Below are positions 34,594-43,452 of a DNA stretch of 47,582 nt, piece after piece. Source of the DNA: Chloroflexota bacterium (GTDB taxonomy: Bacteria; Chloroflexota; Anaerolineae; Aggregatilineales; Phototrophicaceae); the NCBI GenBank assembly GCA_026706445.1, contig JAPOYT010000204.1, forward strand, positions 1-47,582, in the 5' to 3' direction. A model generated the notes under the pieces. The model worked only from the letters and a program-made list of their open reading frames with translations. It did no database searches and had not been told where the DNA came from. Position 1 is the first letter of the stretch. Each line of letters opens with the position of its first letter. Both the position numbers and the translations under genes were made by a program.

Positions 34594-36084
34594 TCAGGCG
34601 CCGAGGATCGCGCGGTTATTCTCTATGGCGCCGCGGAAAATGGCGACGAGGACATAAAGGAATGTGCGCGTAACAATGACGGCTGTGAACAGATTCAGCA
34701 CTAGCCCAATCGCGAGGGTTACCGCGAAGCCGGCGACGATGCTGGCGCCAGGCGTCTGCCCGAACATGAAAAGAATCCCGCAGATGATGATGGTCGAAAG
34801 ATTAGAATCGCGGATTGAGGTCCAAGCGCGGTCGAAACCGGCTTTAAGCGCGGCGTCCAGCGGCAAGCCGGCGCGCAGTTCTTCTTTGATGCGCTCGAAG
34901 ATGAGTATGTTGCCGTCGACTGCGGTACCAATTGAGATCAGAAAGCCGGTGATTGCGGGCAAGGTTAGCGTGACTGGCAACAATTTGAAAACGGCGATGT
35001 TGAGGAAGATGAAGACGATCAACGCAAGATCGGCGGCGAAACCCGGCAGTCGGTAGTAAATGAGCATGAAGGCGAGCACCACGATGACGCCGATGACGCC
35101 AGCTTGTACGCTCAGTCTTACGGATTCTTTGCCCAGGGTCGCGCCAACTTCCTGTGTGCTTTCGATGCGCAAGGGGATCGGCAGCGCGCCGGAACGCAAC
35201 TGGAGCGCAAGTGTATTGGCTTCCTCTTCAGTGAATTGGCCGCTGATGACCCCGCCGGAAGAGAGTTGATCCTGAATGATCGGCGCCGAAAGCACTTCGC
35301 CATCCAATACAATCGCCATTGGTTCGCCAATGCGATCGCGGGTGAAGCTGCCGAAGATTTCTTGAAATTCTTCCTTGACTTCGAAATTGATCATCCATTC
35401 GGGGCTGCCGGTGCCCTGCGGGGGTGAAAGCACTGCGCTGGCCGCTTGCAAGCCTGCGCCCGTCATCACCGTGCGGAAGGGCAGGCCGTTGACCGGGTGC
35501 GCGCGCCGACTCGCAAGCGGGTCCTGTTCGCCTTCAACTAATGTCGCGTCCTGCCGCAGAGCGACCTGCTCGCTGGTCACGATTTCTGCGCCAACGAGGT
35601 CAGCAACTTGATTGCGCAGTCCGCCGAAATCGACGAACTCGAGGAGGGCGGTGCGCTGGATCGTCGCAACGGCTTGCGCCGGGTCGCGCACGCCGGGCAA
35701 TTCTACCAAGATCCGGTCGCGCCCCTGCACTTGCACGGTCGCCTCGGTTAATCCGAGCGCGTTCACCCGGCGAGCCACATTGTTCGCGGTTTCGCCCAAA
35801 TCTTCCAGCGAGAAGTTGTCCAGCGATGTATCCGCTTGCAGCAGAACGCGCAGCCCGCCGACAAGGTCGAGGCCCAGGCTTTGCGTGATGTTCAATACGA
35901 ATTCGTACTCGCCATCGCCGTTCGCGTCGAATTCCAGATTTTCGTTGCATTTGAGATCGGCGCTTGCTTGGGCGGCGGCGCAGGCTTCCGTCTGCACGCC
36001 TTTGAATTCTGGCGGCGTCGCCACCCAAAGGCAGAACGCGCTCAACAAAACAATGAAGATTAACCAGCGAGCATGGCTGCTCAT
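34594..36084 (-). CDS. secD: Protein-export membrane protein SecD
   Basis: A 496-residue SecD. Seen: an N-terminal segment (about 7-22), LGLDLVGGLRVLLQAD (the D1 motif), the large P1 domain with VQVQGRDRILVELPGV, and the C-terminal six-segment region with GTAVDGNILIFERIKEELR. Its ATG overlaps the yajC stop by four bases (ATGA). Confidence 0.96.
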   Translation of the reverse strand: MSSHARWLIFIVLLSAFCLWVATPPEFKGVQTEACAAAQASADLKCNENLEFDANGDGEYEFVLNITQSLGLDLVGGLRVLLQADTSLDNFSLEDLGETANNVARRVNALGLTEATVQVQGRDRILVELPGVRDPAQAVATIQRTALLEFVDFGGLRNQVADLVGAEIVTSEQVALRQDATLVEGEQDPLASRRAHPVNGLPFRTVMTGAGLQAASAVLSPPQGTGSPEWMINFEVKEEFQEIFGSFTRDRIGEPMAIVLDGEVLSAPIIQDQLSSGGVISGQFTEEEANTLALQLRSGALPIPLRIESTQEVGATLGKESVRLSVQAGVIGVIVVLAFMLIYYRLPGFAADLALIVFIFLNIAVFKLLPVTLTLPAITGFLISIGTAVDGNILIFERIKEELRAGLPLDAALKAGFDRAWTSIRDSNLSTIIICGILFMFGQTPGASIVAGFAVTLAIGLVLNLFTAVIVTRTFLYVLVAIFRGAIENNRAILGA

Positions 36085-36449
36085 TCAGCGCCGCCTTCCC
36101 TGTGGCGCCATCTCTCTGAGGATGAAGTCCGCTCGCTGCGCGGTTTCCTGGTGCCGAGACTGGCGTTATATGCAAGCTCGTCCGGATCGTAAACTTGCTG
36201 CAAGGCCGCCGTCAGCAGCCTGATCCGCACGCCTTCCGCGATTTCCAGGTGAGATATGCCTTTGTCGACATCGATATCGATGATCTTGCCGACAATCCCG
36301 CCATAGGTAACGATCTCATCGCCAACGTGGAGGGAGCGCACAATTTTCTGTTTGTGCTGGAATGCGCGCTGTTTGGGAAAGACGACCAGCGCCCAATAGC
36401 CGCCCAGCACCAGGGCGAGGATCGCAAATACGAGAATGAATTCCGGCAT
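36081..36449 (-). CDS. yajC: SecDF accessory protein YajC
   Basis: A 122-residue protein with one N-terminal membrane segment (EFILVFAILALVLGGYWAL), PKQRAFQHKQK, and LHVGDEIVTYGGIVGKIIDI, the YajC core. A basic tail follows. I chose ATG 36449 (MPEFILV), the usual YajC beginning; an upstream ATG at 36476 is possible. It is first in yajC-secD-secF. Confidence 0.93.
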   Translation of the reverse strand: MPEFILVFAILALVLGGYWALVVFPKQRAFQHKQKIVRSLHVGDEIVTYGGIVGKIIDIDVDKGISHLEIAEGVRIRLLTAALQQVYDPDELAYNASLGTRKPRSERTSSSERWRHREGGAE

Positions 36450-36523
36450 ACTGCTCAGCCTAAATTTCCAAACCATCGAATTATATAGGCATCATCGCTC
36501 GTAGGCTAGTCCAGTTCGTCTGC

Positions 36524-36552
36524 TTGACCAATCGGCAATTCCTCCCTAAAAT
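36524..36552 (+). promoter_or_regulatory. Strong promoter for the CARDB-like gene
   Basis: TTGACC (36524-36529), a 17-base spacer, and TAAAAT (36547-36552), each five of six to consensus. The leader to the ATG at 36595 is about 36 bases and contains GAGGTGG as a ribosome site. Confidence 0.65.
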
Positions 36553-36594
36553 ACGTTTTGCAGCAGTCGCCCGCAGATTGAGGTGGTTTGTATC

Positions 36595-38166
36595 ATGCGC
36601 AGCTTCCGGAATAAATTGCTGTTTACGATAGTCGTTCTGTCTTTTTCTTTCACATTTTCGACTTTGCCATTGTCGGCTGGCGACCTTGTCTTGAGCAACA
36701 ATAGCGGTAGTGACAACGGCATCTTTTACATTGAGGGAGAGTCTTCACTCGTCATCAATGGCTTTGATTTGACTCCGCTAGGGCTTGAGCTGCCGGCTGC
36801 GCTGGACACGGTCAGCATTTCGGTAAGCGCGCCGGCGCCTGGCAGCATCGACTTGGTGGTGTATCAAGACGCCAATGGGGGATCGCCCGTGGATGCCACG
36901 CTCGTCTATCGGCAAACGGTGTCGCTGGAGCGGACCGGCGTAAACCGCATCGCGCTCGAGCAAGCGGCGATCATCACCGAGCCGGTCGTTTGGGTGGGAT
37001 TTTATCTTCCGGTGGATTTCCGTTTTCATGCGGACCGCTCGGGGCCGTCTGTGTTGACATATTGGGCTTGGACACCGGCAAGCACTTTCGATTTGGCATC
37101 GCTGTCCAGCGCCGCTGTGCTGGGACCGGGCGACGGCAGCGAGCCGGTTGGTATCGCAATGGATGGCATAGCGCGCATCACGGCGGAAATGCGGACAGCA
37201 AAACATGACGAGATCGGCGTCGCCCTGCCGCTCGGTCAGCAATTCGTCGCCGAGGTCGGGCAAGATACGTCGATTATGCAGGCTTATGAAAACTGCGATC
37301 TCGTTCTTTACGATCCGGAAGATAATTCCATATCCGCCGATTTGTCGTTTCCGCTGGATTGCCGCATCGCGCCAGAATTTGAAGCGCCAACCGCCTGGGC
37401 GAATCCGCCGGATCAGATATTGGATATGCAGCGAGCTGGCAACTTGTACAAGATCGAGACTACTTTGCGGGAGGATCAGCATGTTTGGGGTCGGCCGAGT
37501 CAATTGCCTGTGCGCGTCACCCATTGTATGCGGATAGCGCCGGGCGATTTGGAACGCGCCGTTATTGGCGAGGTGCGCGAGTCGGAACAGTGGGGCGAAC
37601 GGTGGCATGTTTTGCCGTCGGTGCGTTTCAACGATATCGTTTGCGCGGAAGTCTCAGTGGCAAACTATCTGTCGTATTTCTTGCCACGCACGGCTGAATC
37701 ACCGCCAAATGTCAACCTTACGCTCGGCTGGACACGTGTAAACCCGCATCCATTGGAATGCGGCATGGAAGCCAGGCTTTCGATTCCTGTCGTCAATACG
37801 GGCCAGAGTTGGTTTGAAACCAACAGCGGCGACATCCTCCTTGTCATTGAGGATTTTCATGTGGCGACGAGTATTCCGACGACGAAACTCGAGATGCCTA
37901 TCAATACAGATCATTTTGGACCGGGTGTGCGCCGGGTTATTGAAGCGGGACCGATATACGTCGAAAGCTTCGCGGAGGATTTGCACCGACTGGAGGTGCG
38001 GGTAGACGCCCGCAATGAGATCGCGGAGACGAATGAGTTAGACAATTCTTGGTCCACTGAGTACATTCTCGCTTTCCCCGCCGGTTTAGAAGAATGCTTC
38101 GATCGATTTGCGCCGGTTGAGGAGGAAGAGGAGGAAGAAGAGGAGGAGGAAGAGGACGAGGGATAG
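36595..38166 (+). CDS. Secreted CARDB-like protein with polyglutamate tail
   Basis: A 523-residue exported protein of unknown function. Seen: a signal peptide (about 1-28), a beta-rich N-terminal region (about 30-210), a middle part with isolated cysteines, then a CARDB-like adhesion module (about 370-490). That module includes HRLEVRVDARNEIAETNELD followed by NSWS, the family's E.NE.DN signature. The last 20 or so residues are nearly all Glu. ATG 36595 is chosen over the GTG at 36583 because GAGGTGG lies 9 bases upstream. It heads a same-strand run to 43181. CARDB modules are found in adhesins and surface enzymes; no catalytic site is visible. Confidence 0.8.
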   Translation: MRSFRNKLLFTIVVLSFSFTFSTLPLSAGDLVLSNNSGSDNGIFYIEGESSLVINGFDLTPLGLELPAALDTVSISVSAPAPGSIDLVVYQDANGGSPVDATLVYRQTVSLERTGVNRIALEQAAIITEPVVWVGFYLPVDFRFHADRSGPSVLTYWAWTPASTFDLASLSSAAVLGPGDGSEPVGIAMDGIARITAEMRTAKHDEIGVALPLGQQFVAEVGQDTSIMQAYENCDLVLYDPEDNSISADLSFPLDCRIAPEFEAPTAWANPPDQILDMQRAGNLYKIETTLREDQHVWGRPSQLPVRVTHCMRIAPGDLERAVIGEVRESEQWGERWHVLPSVRFNDIVCAEVSVANYLSYFLPRTAESPPNVNLTLGWTRVNPHPLECGMEARLSIPVVNTGQSWFETNSGDILLVIEDFHVATSIPTTKLEMPINTDHFGPGVRRVIEAGPIYVESFAEDLHRLEVRVDARNEIAETNELDNSWSTEYILAFPAGLEECFDRFAPVEEEEEEEEEEEEDEG

Positions 38167-38222
38167 TCACTTGTCCATTTGGGCGAAAGTACGGTTCGTG
38201 ACGAGATTTGAAGAGCGATGCC

Positions 38223-38990
38223 ATGCGTGTTGTAACGAATAAGAAACTGGCGCGGCGCAACAAAAAGATCACCAACTATCTCTTCTTCGGCACCTTTGGC
38301 GCCTTGATTTTGGGATTCGTGCTCATCAATGCGTCCTTGTTCACTGGCGATGTGCCTGACAGCTTGACTTTGATCGCGCAGTCGGCTGTACTGCCGGTGT
38401 TGCTTGTTTTGACGGTGATTTCGGTGCGGATGACGAATATGTGGGCGCGGGCGCCCCGCCCGGAGAAGGCTATTGAGGACGGACTGAAGGGGATGAGCAA
38501 TAAGAGCGTCCTTTACAACTATTATCATTTTCCCGCCCGCCACGTCTTGATCTGTCCGCAAGGCGTATTCGCGATAGCCACTCGCTGGCACGATCAGGAG
38601 TTCACATTCAAAGATGGGAATTTTCGCAGCCGGCGCAATATCATCAGCAAATTCTTCTCGCTCATCCGCTTTGATGGGGTAGGCAAACCGCTGCGCGATG
38701 CTGAGTATGCGCGTGAACGCGTCCAGCGCGCCATCGACGAAATCGCGCCTGAGATCAAGGTGCAGCCGCTGGTTGTTTTCGTCGATCCATCATCGATGGT
38801 GTATTTTGAGAGCGAGCCGGAGACGCCCGTGCTCTACGCCGACCCGAAGAAAAGCCCCAATCTTAAAGACTTCATGCGTGACGCCAAGCGCCTGATGGCC
38901 GATACGACGGACGATTCCAAAACCAAGAACGCCAGCCTGATGCCGCTGAGCGATGAGCAGATTGAAGCGTTTGAAGAGGCGACGCTATAA
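38223..38990 (+). CDS. Membrane protein with NERD-like domain
   Basis: A 255-residue protein with two membrane segments (about 20-40 and 57-75) and a C-terminal soluble domain. The soluble part, with NYYHFPARHVLICPQGVFAI followed by FTFKDGNF and VQPLVVFVDP, resembles the nuclease-related (NERD) domain. The similarity is distant and the catalytic residues are not secure. The ATG at 38223 is chosen over TTG 38208. It lies 56 bases after the CARDB-like gene and 6 bases before the GT39-like gene, so it is probably cotranscribed with the latter. Confidence 0.72.
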   Translation: MRVVTNKKLARRNKKITNYLFFGTFGALILGFVLINASLFTGDVPDSLTLIAQSAVLPVLLVLTVISVRMTNMWARAPRPEKAIEDGLKGMSNKSVLYNYYHFPARHVLICPQGVFAIATRWHDQEFTFKDGNFRSRRNIISKFFSLIRFDGVGKPLRDAEYARERVQRAIDEIAPEIKVQPLVVFVDPSSMVYFESEPETPVLYADPKKSPNLKDFMRDAKRLMADTTDDSKTKNASLMPLSDEQIEAFEEATL

Positions 38991-38996
38991 GCGCGG

Positions 38997-40886
38997 ATGT
39001 CTTCTCTGCGTCAATATTTCCCATTAGCGCTACTCATATTGATTGGCTTCAGCCTAAGGATTCACGATCTCCAGGCGACGCCGCTTCGTGGCGATGAGGC
39101 TTTTAGCGCTCAATACTGGTCTGATCTTCCGTTGAGCCATTCGCTGCGCCAGATTGCTCCAATTGATCCGCACCCGCCGCTGACGTTTTTCTTGTTCCGC
39201 GTGTGGGCGCTAGCGCTCGGCGGGATCGATTCCGTTTTCTCCTTGCGGTTCTTAAGCGCGCTCGGAAACACGGTCGGCATTGCAGCCATGTATGGCTTGG
39301 CGTACCTGGTTGGCGGAAGCCGCCGAGCTGGCTTGTTTGCCGCCTTAATCTGGGCGCTGCATCCGTACTTAATCTGGCACAGCCAGGATTACCGGAATTA
39401 CGCAATTTGGTCTGGCGCAAGCGTTGTGACGCTTTGGCTGGGCTTGCGCCTGATAAGGCATCGCCGCCGCCGCGACTGGCTGCTGTATCTTTGCGCGGCA
39501 TTCTTCGCTGCGCTGACGTTTTACGGCGAAATACTCAACCTACTGGCTTTGTTGTTTCTTGCGCTGCTGCTGGCGCGCGACAACGGCGCTTTCTTGCGCC
39601 GCTTCATCATGGTCCAGCTATTTGTCATGGCAATTGCGGTATTCTGCTTCGTCGTTCTTCTGATTCCGTCAGGGTTCATAGGGTCATACGGTGGCAACCT
39701 GGAGGCTTTCGCCCCAATCGATTATTTTGTTCGATTCGTACCGACCTTGACGCTAGGAGAGGTTTCAAGCTCAGGGCGGCCAGGGCTTTGGCTCTTCGTG
39801 ACGATCGCGCACGCAATCGCCGCGCTGCTGATTTGGAGAGGGTCGAAGCGGCAGCTAATCATTGTCATGACACTGCTCTTGGTCCCCTTATTGCTTCTGG
39901 GCGGCGCCGCCACGCAAAGAGACATTTTCAATCCGCGCTACGTGCTAGGGACGGTTCCCGCATTTGCGCTACTCATGACGTTTGGCAGCTTGCATGGGTC
40001 CGTGCATTTGCGAAAGGTCGTCCCCGTGCGCAGGACCTTGCTGGCGTCTCTGATGCTATCGCCCTGGATTATGGTGGCGGTATGTTCTGCGCATGCCTAT
40101 TTCAATGATGTCGCGCTGCGAAAGGCGCCGGCCTGGGATCAGCTTGGCGATTTTCTCACATCACGCGTTACGGAGAACGACCTGGTCATTCAGCTCTCCG
40201 TTGATCCGGCTTTCGGCTATTATTACGCGGGGTCCGCGCGGGATATCGCTTTGCCAGCGCATCCGGCGCAACCGATAGACGAGATCGTGGCGAGACTCGC
40301 GGAGTTGCGGGGCGGCTATGAAAGCGTATATGTTGTCGCGCACGAGCAAGCCGGCTGGCCGAACGCTGGCGCCGTGGAAGGCTGGATGCGCGACAACTTG
40401 CAGGAGGTATTGCACAGCGATGCGGCGGATTTGCCTATTCGTCAGTATATGGAATGGTCCGTGCCTGACGCGTTTGAGGGGCAACTGGCTCAGTTCGGCA
40501 ATGTTGTCGCGCTCGTTGGCTTCGAGTTTTCTTCCGACCCCACCGCTAGCGGCGAACTGCTCCTTTGGGTCTACTGGAAGCCGATTTCCACGACTGCGGT
40601 TTCTTTGAAATCCTTCGCGCATATTTACGGCGATTTCAATCCAGCGTCCGGTAGCAGGCTCTGGTCACAGCATGACAAGTTCCCGCAGGATGGGCGCTTG
40701 GACACAGGACGCTGGCAAGCCGGAACGGTTTATCGAGACGTTTACTATTTGCCGACCGAAAAGCTTGAAGAGGGCAATTATCAGCTCAGCGTCGGCTGGT
40801 ATGACCCAATCGGCGGTGAACGTCTCTTGCTAAGCGACGGCAGCAGCGCATATTTATTGGATGCAGTAGACTACGCCGCTCCGTAA
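38997..40886 (+). CDS. GT39-like membrane glycosyltransferase
   Basis: A 629-residue polytopic protein. Seen: LRGDEAFSAQYW at residues 30-41 with acidic D33-E34, the position of the catalytic acids in the PMT/ArnT (GT39, GT-C) fold. RQIAPIDPHPPLTFFLFRVW follows, then about ten further hydrophobic segments to about 370. A soluble C-terminal domain (about 400-629) ends the protein. Such enzymes transfer a sugar from a polyprenyl-phosphate to protein or lipid outside the membrane. The target is unknown. It starts 6 bases after the NERD-like gene. Confidence 0.85.
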   Translation: MSSLRQYFPLALLILIGFSLRIHDLQATPLRGDEAFSAQYWSDLPLSHSLRQIAPIDPHPPLTFFLFRVWALALGGIDSVFSLRFLSALGNTVGIAAMYGLAYLVGGSRRAGLFAALIWALHPYLIWHSQDYRNYAIWSGASVVTLWLGLRLIRHRRRRDWLLYLCAAFFAALTFYGEILNLLALLFLALLLARDNGAFLRRFIMVQLFVMAIAVFCFVVLLIPSGFIGSYGGNLEAFAPIDYFVRFVPTLTLGEVSSSGRPGLWLFVTIAHAIAALLIWRGSKRQLIIVMTLLLVPLLLLGGAATQRDIFNPRYVLGTVPAFALLMTFGSLHGSVHLRKVVPVRRTLLASLMLSPWIMVAVCSAHAYFNDVALRKAPAWDQLGDFLTSRVTENDLVIQLSVDPAFGYYYAGSARDIALPAHPAQPIDEIVARLAELRGGYESVYVVAHEQAGWPNAGAVEGWMRDNLQEVLHSDAADLPIRQYMEWSVPDAFEGQLAQFGNVVALVGFEFSSDPTASGELLLWVYWKPISTTAVSLKSFAHIYGDFNPASGSRLWSQHDKFPQDGRLDTGRWQAGTVYRDVYYLPTEKLEEGNYQLSVGWYDPIGGERLLLSDGSSAYLLDAVDYAAP

Positions 40887-40915
40887 CCCGCTTCAACACG
40901 ATGGTTGCGAATAAA

Positions 40916-40945
40916 TTGGCGCGATGCCCCGGTTGCCTGTAGACT
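40916..40945 (+). promoter_or_regulatory. Possible promoter for the LysM-barrel gene
   Basis: TTGGCG (40916-40921), an 18-base spacer, and TAGACT (40940-40945). AAAAGGA is the ribosome site before the ATG at 40986. Confidence 0.35.
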
Positions 40946-40985
40946 GCGAACATCGACAAATCTTCGAAGTTAAAAGGATTTGATC

Positions 40986-43181
40986 ATGTACCGCCATTGC
41001 CGGGTTGCGCTTGCTCTGCTGTATTTGGCGATGGCGTATTCTGTATTTGCTCAAGGCAACAGCGACGACGCAGCCGGCGAATCTGAGTCCGCGAGCCTGC
41101 CCGCGGCGTTTGACACTTATATCATCCAAAGCGGTGATTCCTTGTACGGTATCGCGCAGCGATTCAATACGACGGTTGAAACGCTTATGGCTGTAAACTC
41201 CCTATCAGGCGATGGCCGGATTATTGCCGGACAGGCGCTCTTGATTCCGGCGGCCGAAGAGCCGGAGGTAGAACCATACGAAGTTCAGCCGGGAGATTCG
41301 CTGTTCAGCATATCTCGACGATTTAACACCACTGTTGGAAGGTTGCAGGAACTAAATCAACTCGGCGACTCCAGCGAGATTATCGCGGGCCAGACCATCG
41401 CGGTTCCAGCGGCAGACGAAAGCAGCTACGAGGTTTATGTTGTTGCGGAAGCGGACTCGCTGTTGAGTATTGCCGAGCGATACGGCGCTGATGTTTCCGA
41501 ACTGATTGCCCTCAATGAAATCGCTGACGAAGGCGAACTGACGGAGGGCCAGACAATTCTTGTGCCACGCATTGATGACGGGAAATTCGCCGCGCATGTC
41601 GTGCGAAGCGGAGATACGCTGTACGACATTTCGCGGCTGTACAACACCACAGTCGCGCAATTGCGCAGTCTCAACGATATTGAGGACGGGGACGGTCTAA
41701 CCATAGGACGCAGCATCATCGTGCCGCGAGTGGACGAGACATTACTGGATCGTTATGTCGTGCGATCAGGCGATTCGCTTTACAGCATCGCTAGCCAGCT
41801 TGATGTTGACCTGCCGGTGTTGCAGGAATTGAATCAGTTGGCGGATGTTCGCGACATTCAGATCGGCCGAGCTCTGCTAATTCCCAAGCGCGAAGGGACG
41901 GCGCTGAAGATTCATGTAGTGCGGCCGGGCGATACGCTTGAGGAAATCGCCGAGATGTATGAGACAACTGTTGCGGTGATACAGTCTCTCAACGGCATTG
42001 CCGATCCCAGCTTGATTTCGCTTGAGACGGCGATAGTCGTACCGGAAGCGAAAGAAATCCTTGCGCGTCCTGAATTCGGATTCGGAATTCAAATTTTCGT
42101 CGAGAAAGGGAGAGCCGATGAACTGGCTGTTACCGCGAACAGTCTCGGTGTCGACTGGGTCAAGATCGATGTCGCGTGGGCTGATATTGAAACAGCGCCT
42201 GCTGTGTATTCCTTTAGCGCATTAGACGCGATGATCGCCGCCATGGACTTGGCGGGCTTGAAAATCATGCTAACCGTATATGACGCGCCGGCATGGAGCC
42301 GCAGTTCGTACATTGAAGACTTGAACAGCCAATTCAAAGATTATACAGGTCCGCCCGAGGTTTACGATGATTTTGTCCCTTTTCTCGCGAATCTGGTTAC
42401 GCGCTATGCCGGTCTTGTCGATGCCTACGAAATCTGGAAGTCGCCGAATCTCGTGAAGTTTTGGACCGTGCCGGAATACACGCGTCCACGGGAAAGGACC
42501 GATGACGGCGATTATGGCATACCAGACAAAATACGGATGGGCGCGGGCTACTATGTGCCGTTGCTTGAGCTCGCGTACAGCACGATCAAGTCTCATGACG
42601 AGAAGGCGATCGTTGTCGCCGCGGGCTTGGCGCCGGCTGGATATGGCGACAATTACAATGCCATCGACACCGTGACTTTTCTGAACAACATGCTTGACGC
42701 GGGCGCCGCCGATTTCAGCGATGCGATTGGGGCGATTTTTAGCGCCTCAGCCGTGCCGCCAACGCTGCAGTGCTGCGACAAACCGCCGGGTGTAGACACC
42801 CACTACGAGTCGTTCTTGCAGTACTTCGGCGACATTTTGTCCTTTTATGATGAGACGCTAAAAGAGCATGACGCGGAATTGCCGGTCATGGTGACGCAGC
42901 TGGGCTGGGGGACGACCGACGGCGCAAATCTCGCTGTTCCGTCCACAGGGTTCGAATGGCTGACTTATACAAGCGAGGATGAGCAAGCCGTCTATATTAC
43001 GCAGGCTTACGGCATTGCGCAAAACCTGGATTTCGTTGACTCGGTATTCTTGTATAATCTCAATGGTTGCGCCGTAGGTGATGAAGAGGCTTGTTTCTTC
43101 AGCCTGGAAGACGCAGACGGTCAATTGCGGCCGGCATTTGAAGCCTTCCGATCCGTGCCGAAACAAAGCGAATCGACGTGA
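40986..43181 (+). CDS. Six-LysM protein with inactive glycosidase-like barrel
   Basis: A 731-residue exported protein: signal peptide (1-22, ending VFAQG), six LysM motifs between about 45 and 355 (for example YIIQSGDSLYGIAQRFNTTV and HVVRSGDTLYDISRLYNTTV), and a glycosidase-like TIM barrel (about 365-725). LysM binds peptidoglycan or chitin-like glycans. The barrel matches clan GH-A proteins of Chloroflexota (SLGVDWVKIDVAWADIE, LKIMLTVYDAPAWSR, VFLYNLNG). The usual acid/base motif W-N-E reads W-K-S (residues 484-486) and the usual nucleophile motif T-E-F-G-W reads T-Q-L-G-W (Q638). Both catalytic glutamates are gone, so it is probably a pseudoenzyme. AGGA lies 7 bases before the ATG at 40986. 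Confidence 0.88.
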   Translation: MYRHCRVALALLYLAMAYSVFAQGNSDDAAGESESASLPAAFDTYIIQSGDSLYGIAQRFNTTVETLMAVNSLSGDGRIIAGQALLIPAAEEPEVEPYEVQPGDSLFSISRRFNTTVGRLQELNQLGDSSEIIAGQTIAVPAADESSYEVYVVAEADSLLSIAERYGADVSELIALNEIADEGELTEGQTILVPRIDDGKFAAHVVRSGDTLYDISRLYNTTVAQLRSLNDIEDGDGLTIGRSIIVPRVDETLLDRYVVRSGDSLYSIASQLDVDLPVLQELNQLADVRDIQIGRALLIPKREGTALKIHVVRPGDTLEEIAEMYETTVAVIQSLNGIADPSLISLETAIVVPEAKEILARPEFGFGIQIFVEKGRADELAVTANSLGVDWVKIDVAWADIETAPAVYSFSALDAMIAAMDLAGLKIMLTVYDAPAWSRSSYIEDLNSQFKDYTGPPEVYDDFVPFLANLVTRYAGLVDAYEIWKSPNLVKFWTVPEYTRPRERTDDGDYGIPDKIRMGAGYYVPLLELAYSTIKSHDEKAIVVAAGLAPAGYGDNYNAIDTVTFLNNMLDAGAADFSDAIGAIFSASAVPPTLQCCDKPPGVDTHYESFLQYFGDILSFYDETLKEHDAELPVMVTQLGWGTTDGANLAVPSTGFEWLTYTSEDEQAVYITQAYGIAQNLDFVDSVFLYNLNGCAVGDEEACFFSLEDADGQLRPAFEAFRSVPKQSEST

Positions 43182-43216
43182 GAAGATCGTCACCTGTTTA
43201 CGTTGCGAGCGGCAAA

Positions 43217-43303
43217 CCCCATCCCCGAAGGTCTATGTCTACGTGACCCGGCCCCCTCGCCATCTCTATGGCGAGCATCCCAGCAAGCTAGGGAAGAGGA
43301 GCT
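43217..43303 (+). repeat. Dispersed repeat family B, copy 2 with nested hairpin
   Basis: Shares CCCCATCCCC, CGGCCCC and CCCAGCAAGCTAGGGAAG with 11546-11590 in the same order. Two extra blocks are present, one carrying a perfect 8-bp hairpin CTCGCCAT (43256-43263) and ATGGCGAG (43268-43275) with loop CTCT. It lies between two convergent genes and could act as a terminator. Confidence 0.6.
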
Positions 43304-43325
43304 TGACTCAACTGGACGCAGGGTA

Positions 43326-43364
43326 TTTTGCGTGGGCGGCGGCATTGTCGCGCGAGGGTCTACA
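43326..43364. repeat. Dispersed repeat family C, copy 2
   Basis: 32 of 39 positions identical to 17-55. It lies 22 bases after family B copy 2 in the 271-bp convergent gap. Nothing else in that gap is recognisable. Confidence 0.5.
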
Positions 43365-43452
43365 CGCATTCGATGATTCTGGTGATTTTACATCGCGGTC
43401 AGGTTTTTCAATTACTTACTTTCGATTATTGGCAAATTGACGAGGCTTACCG

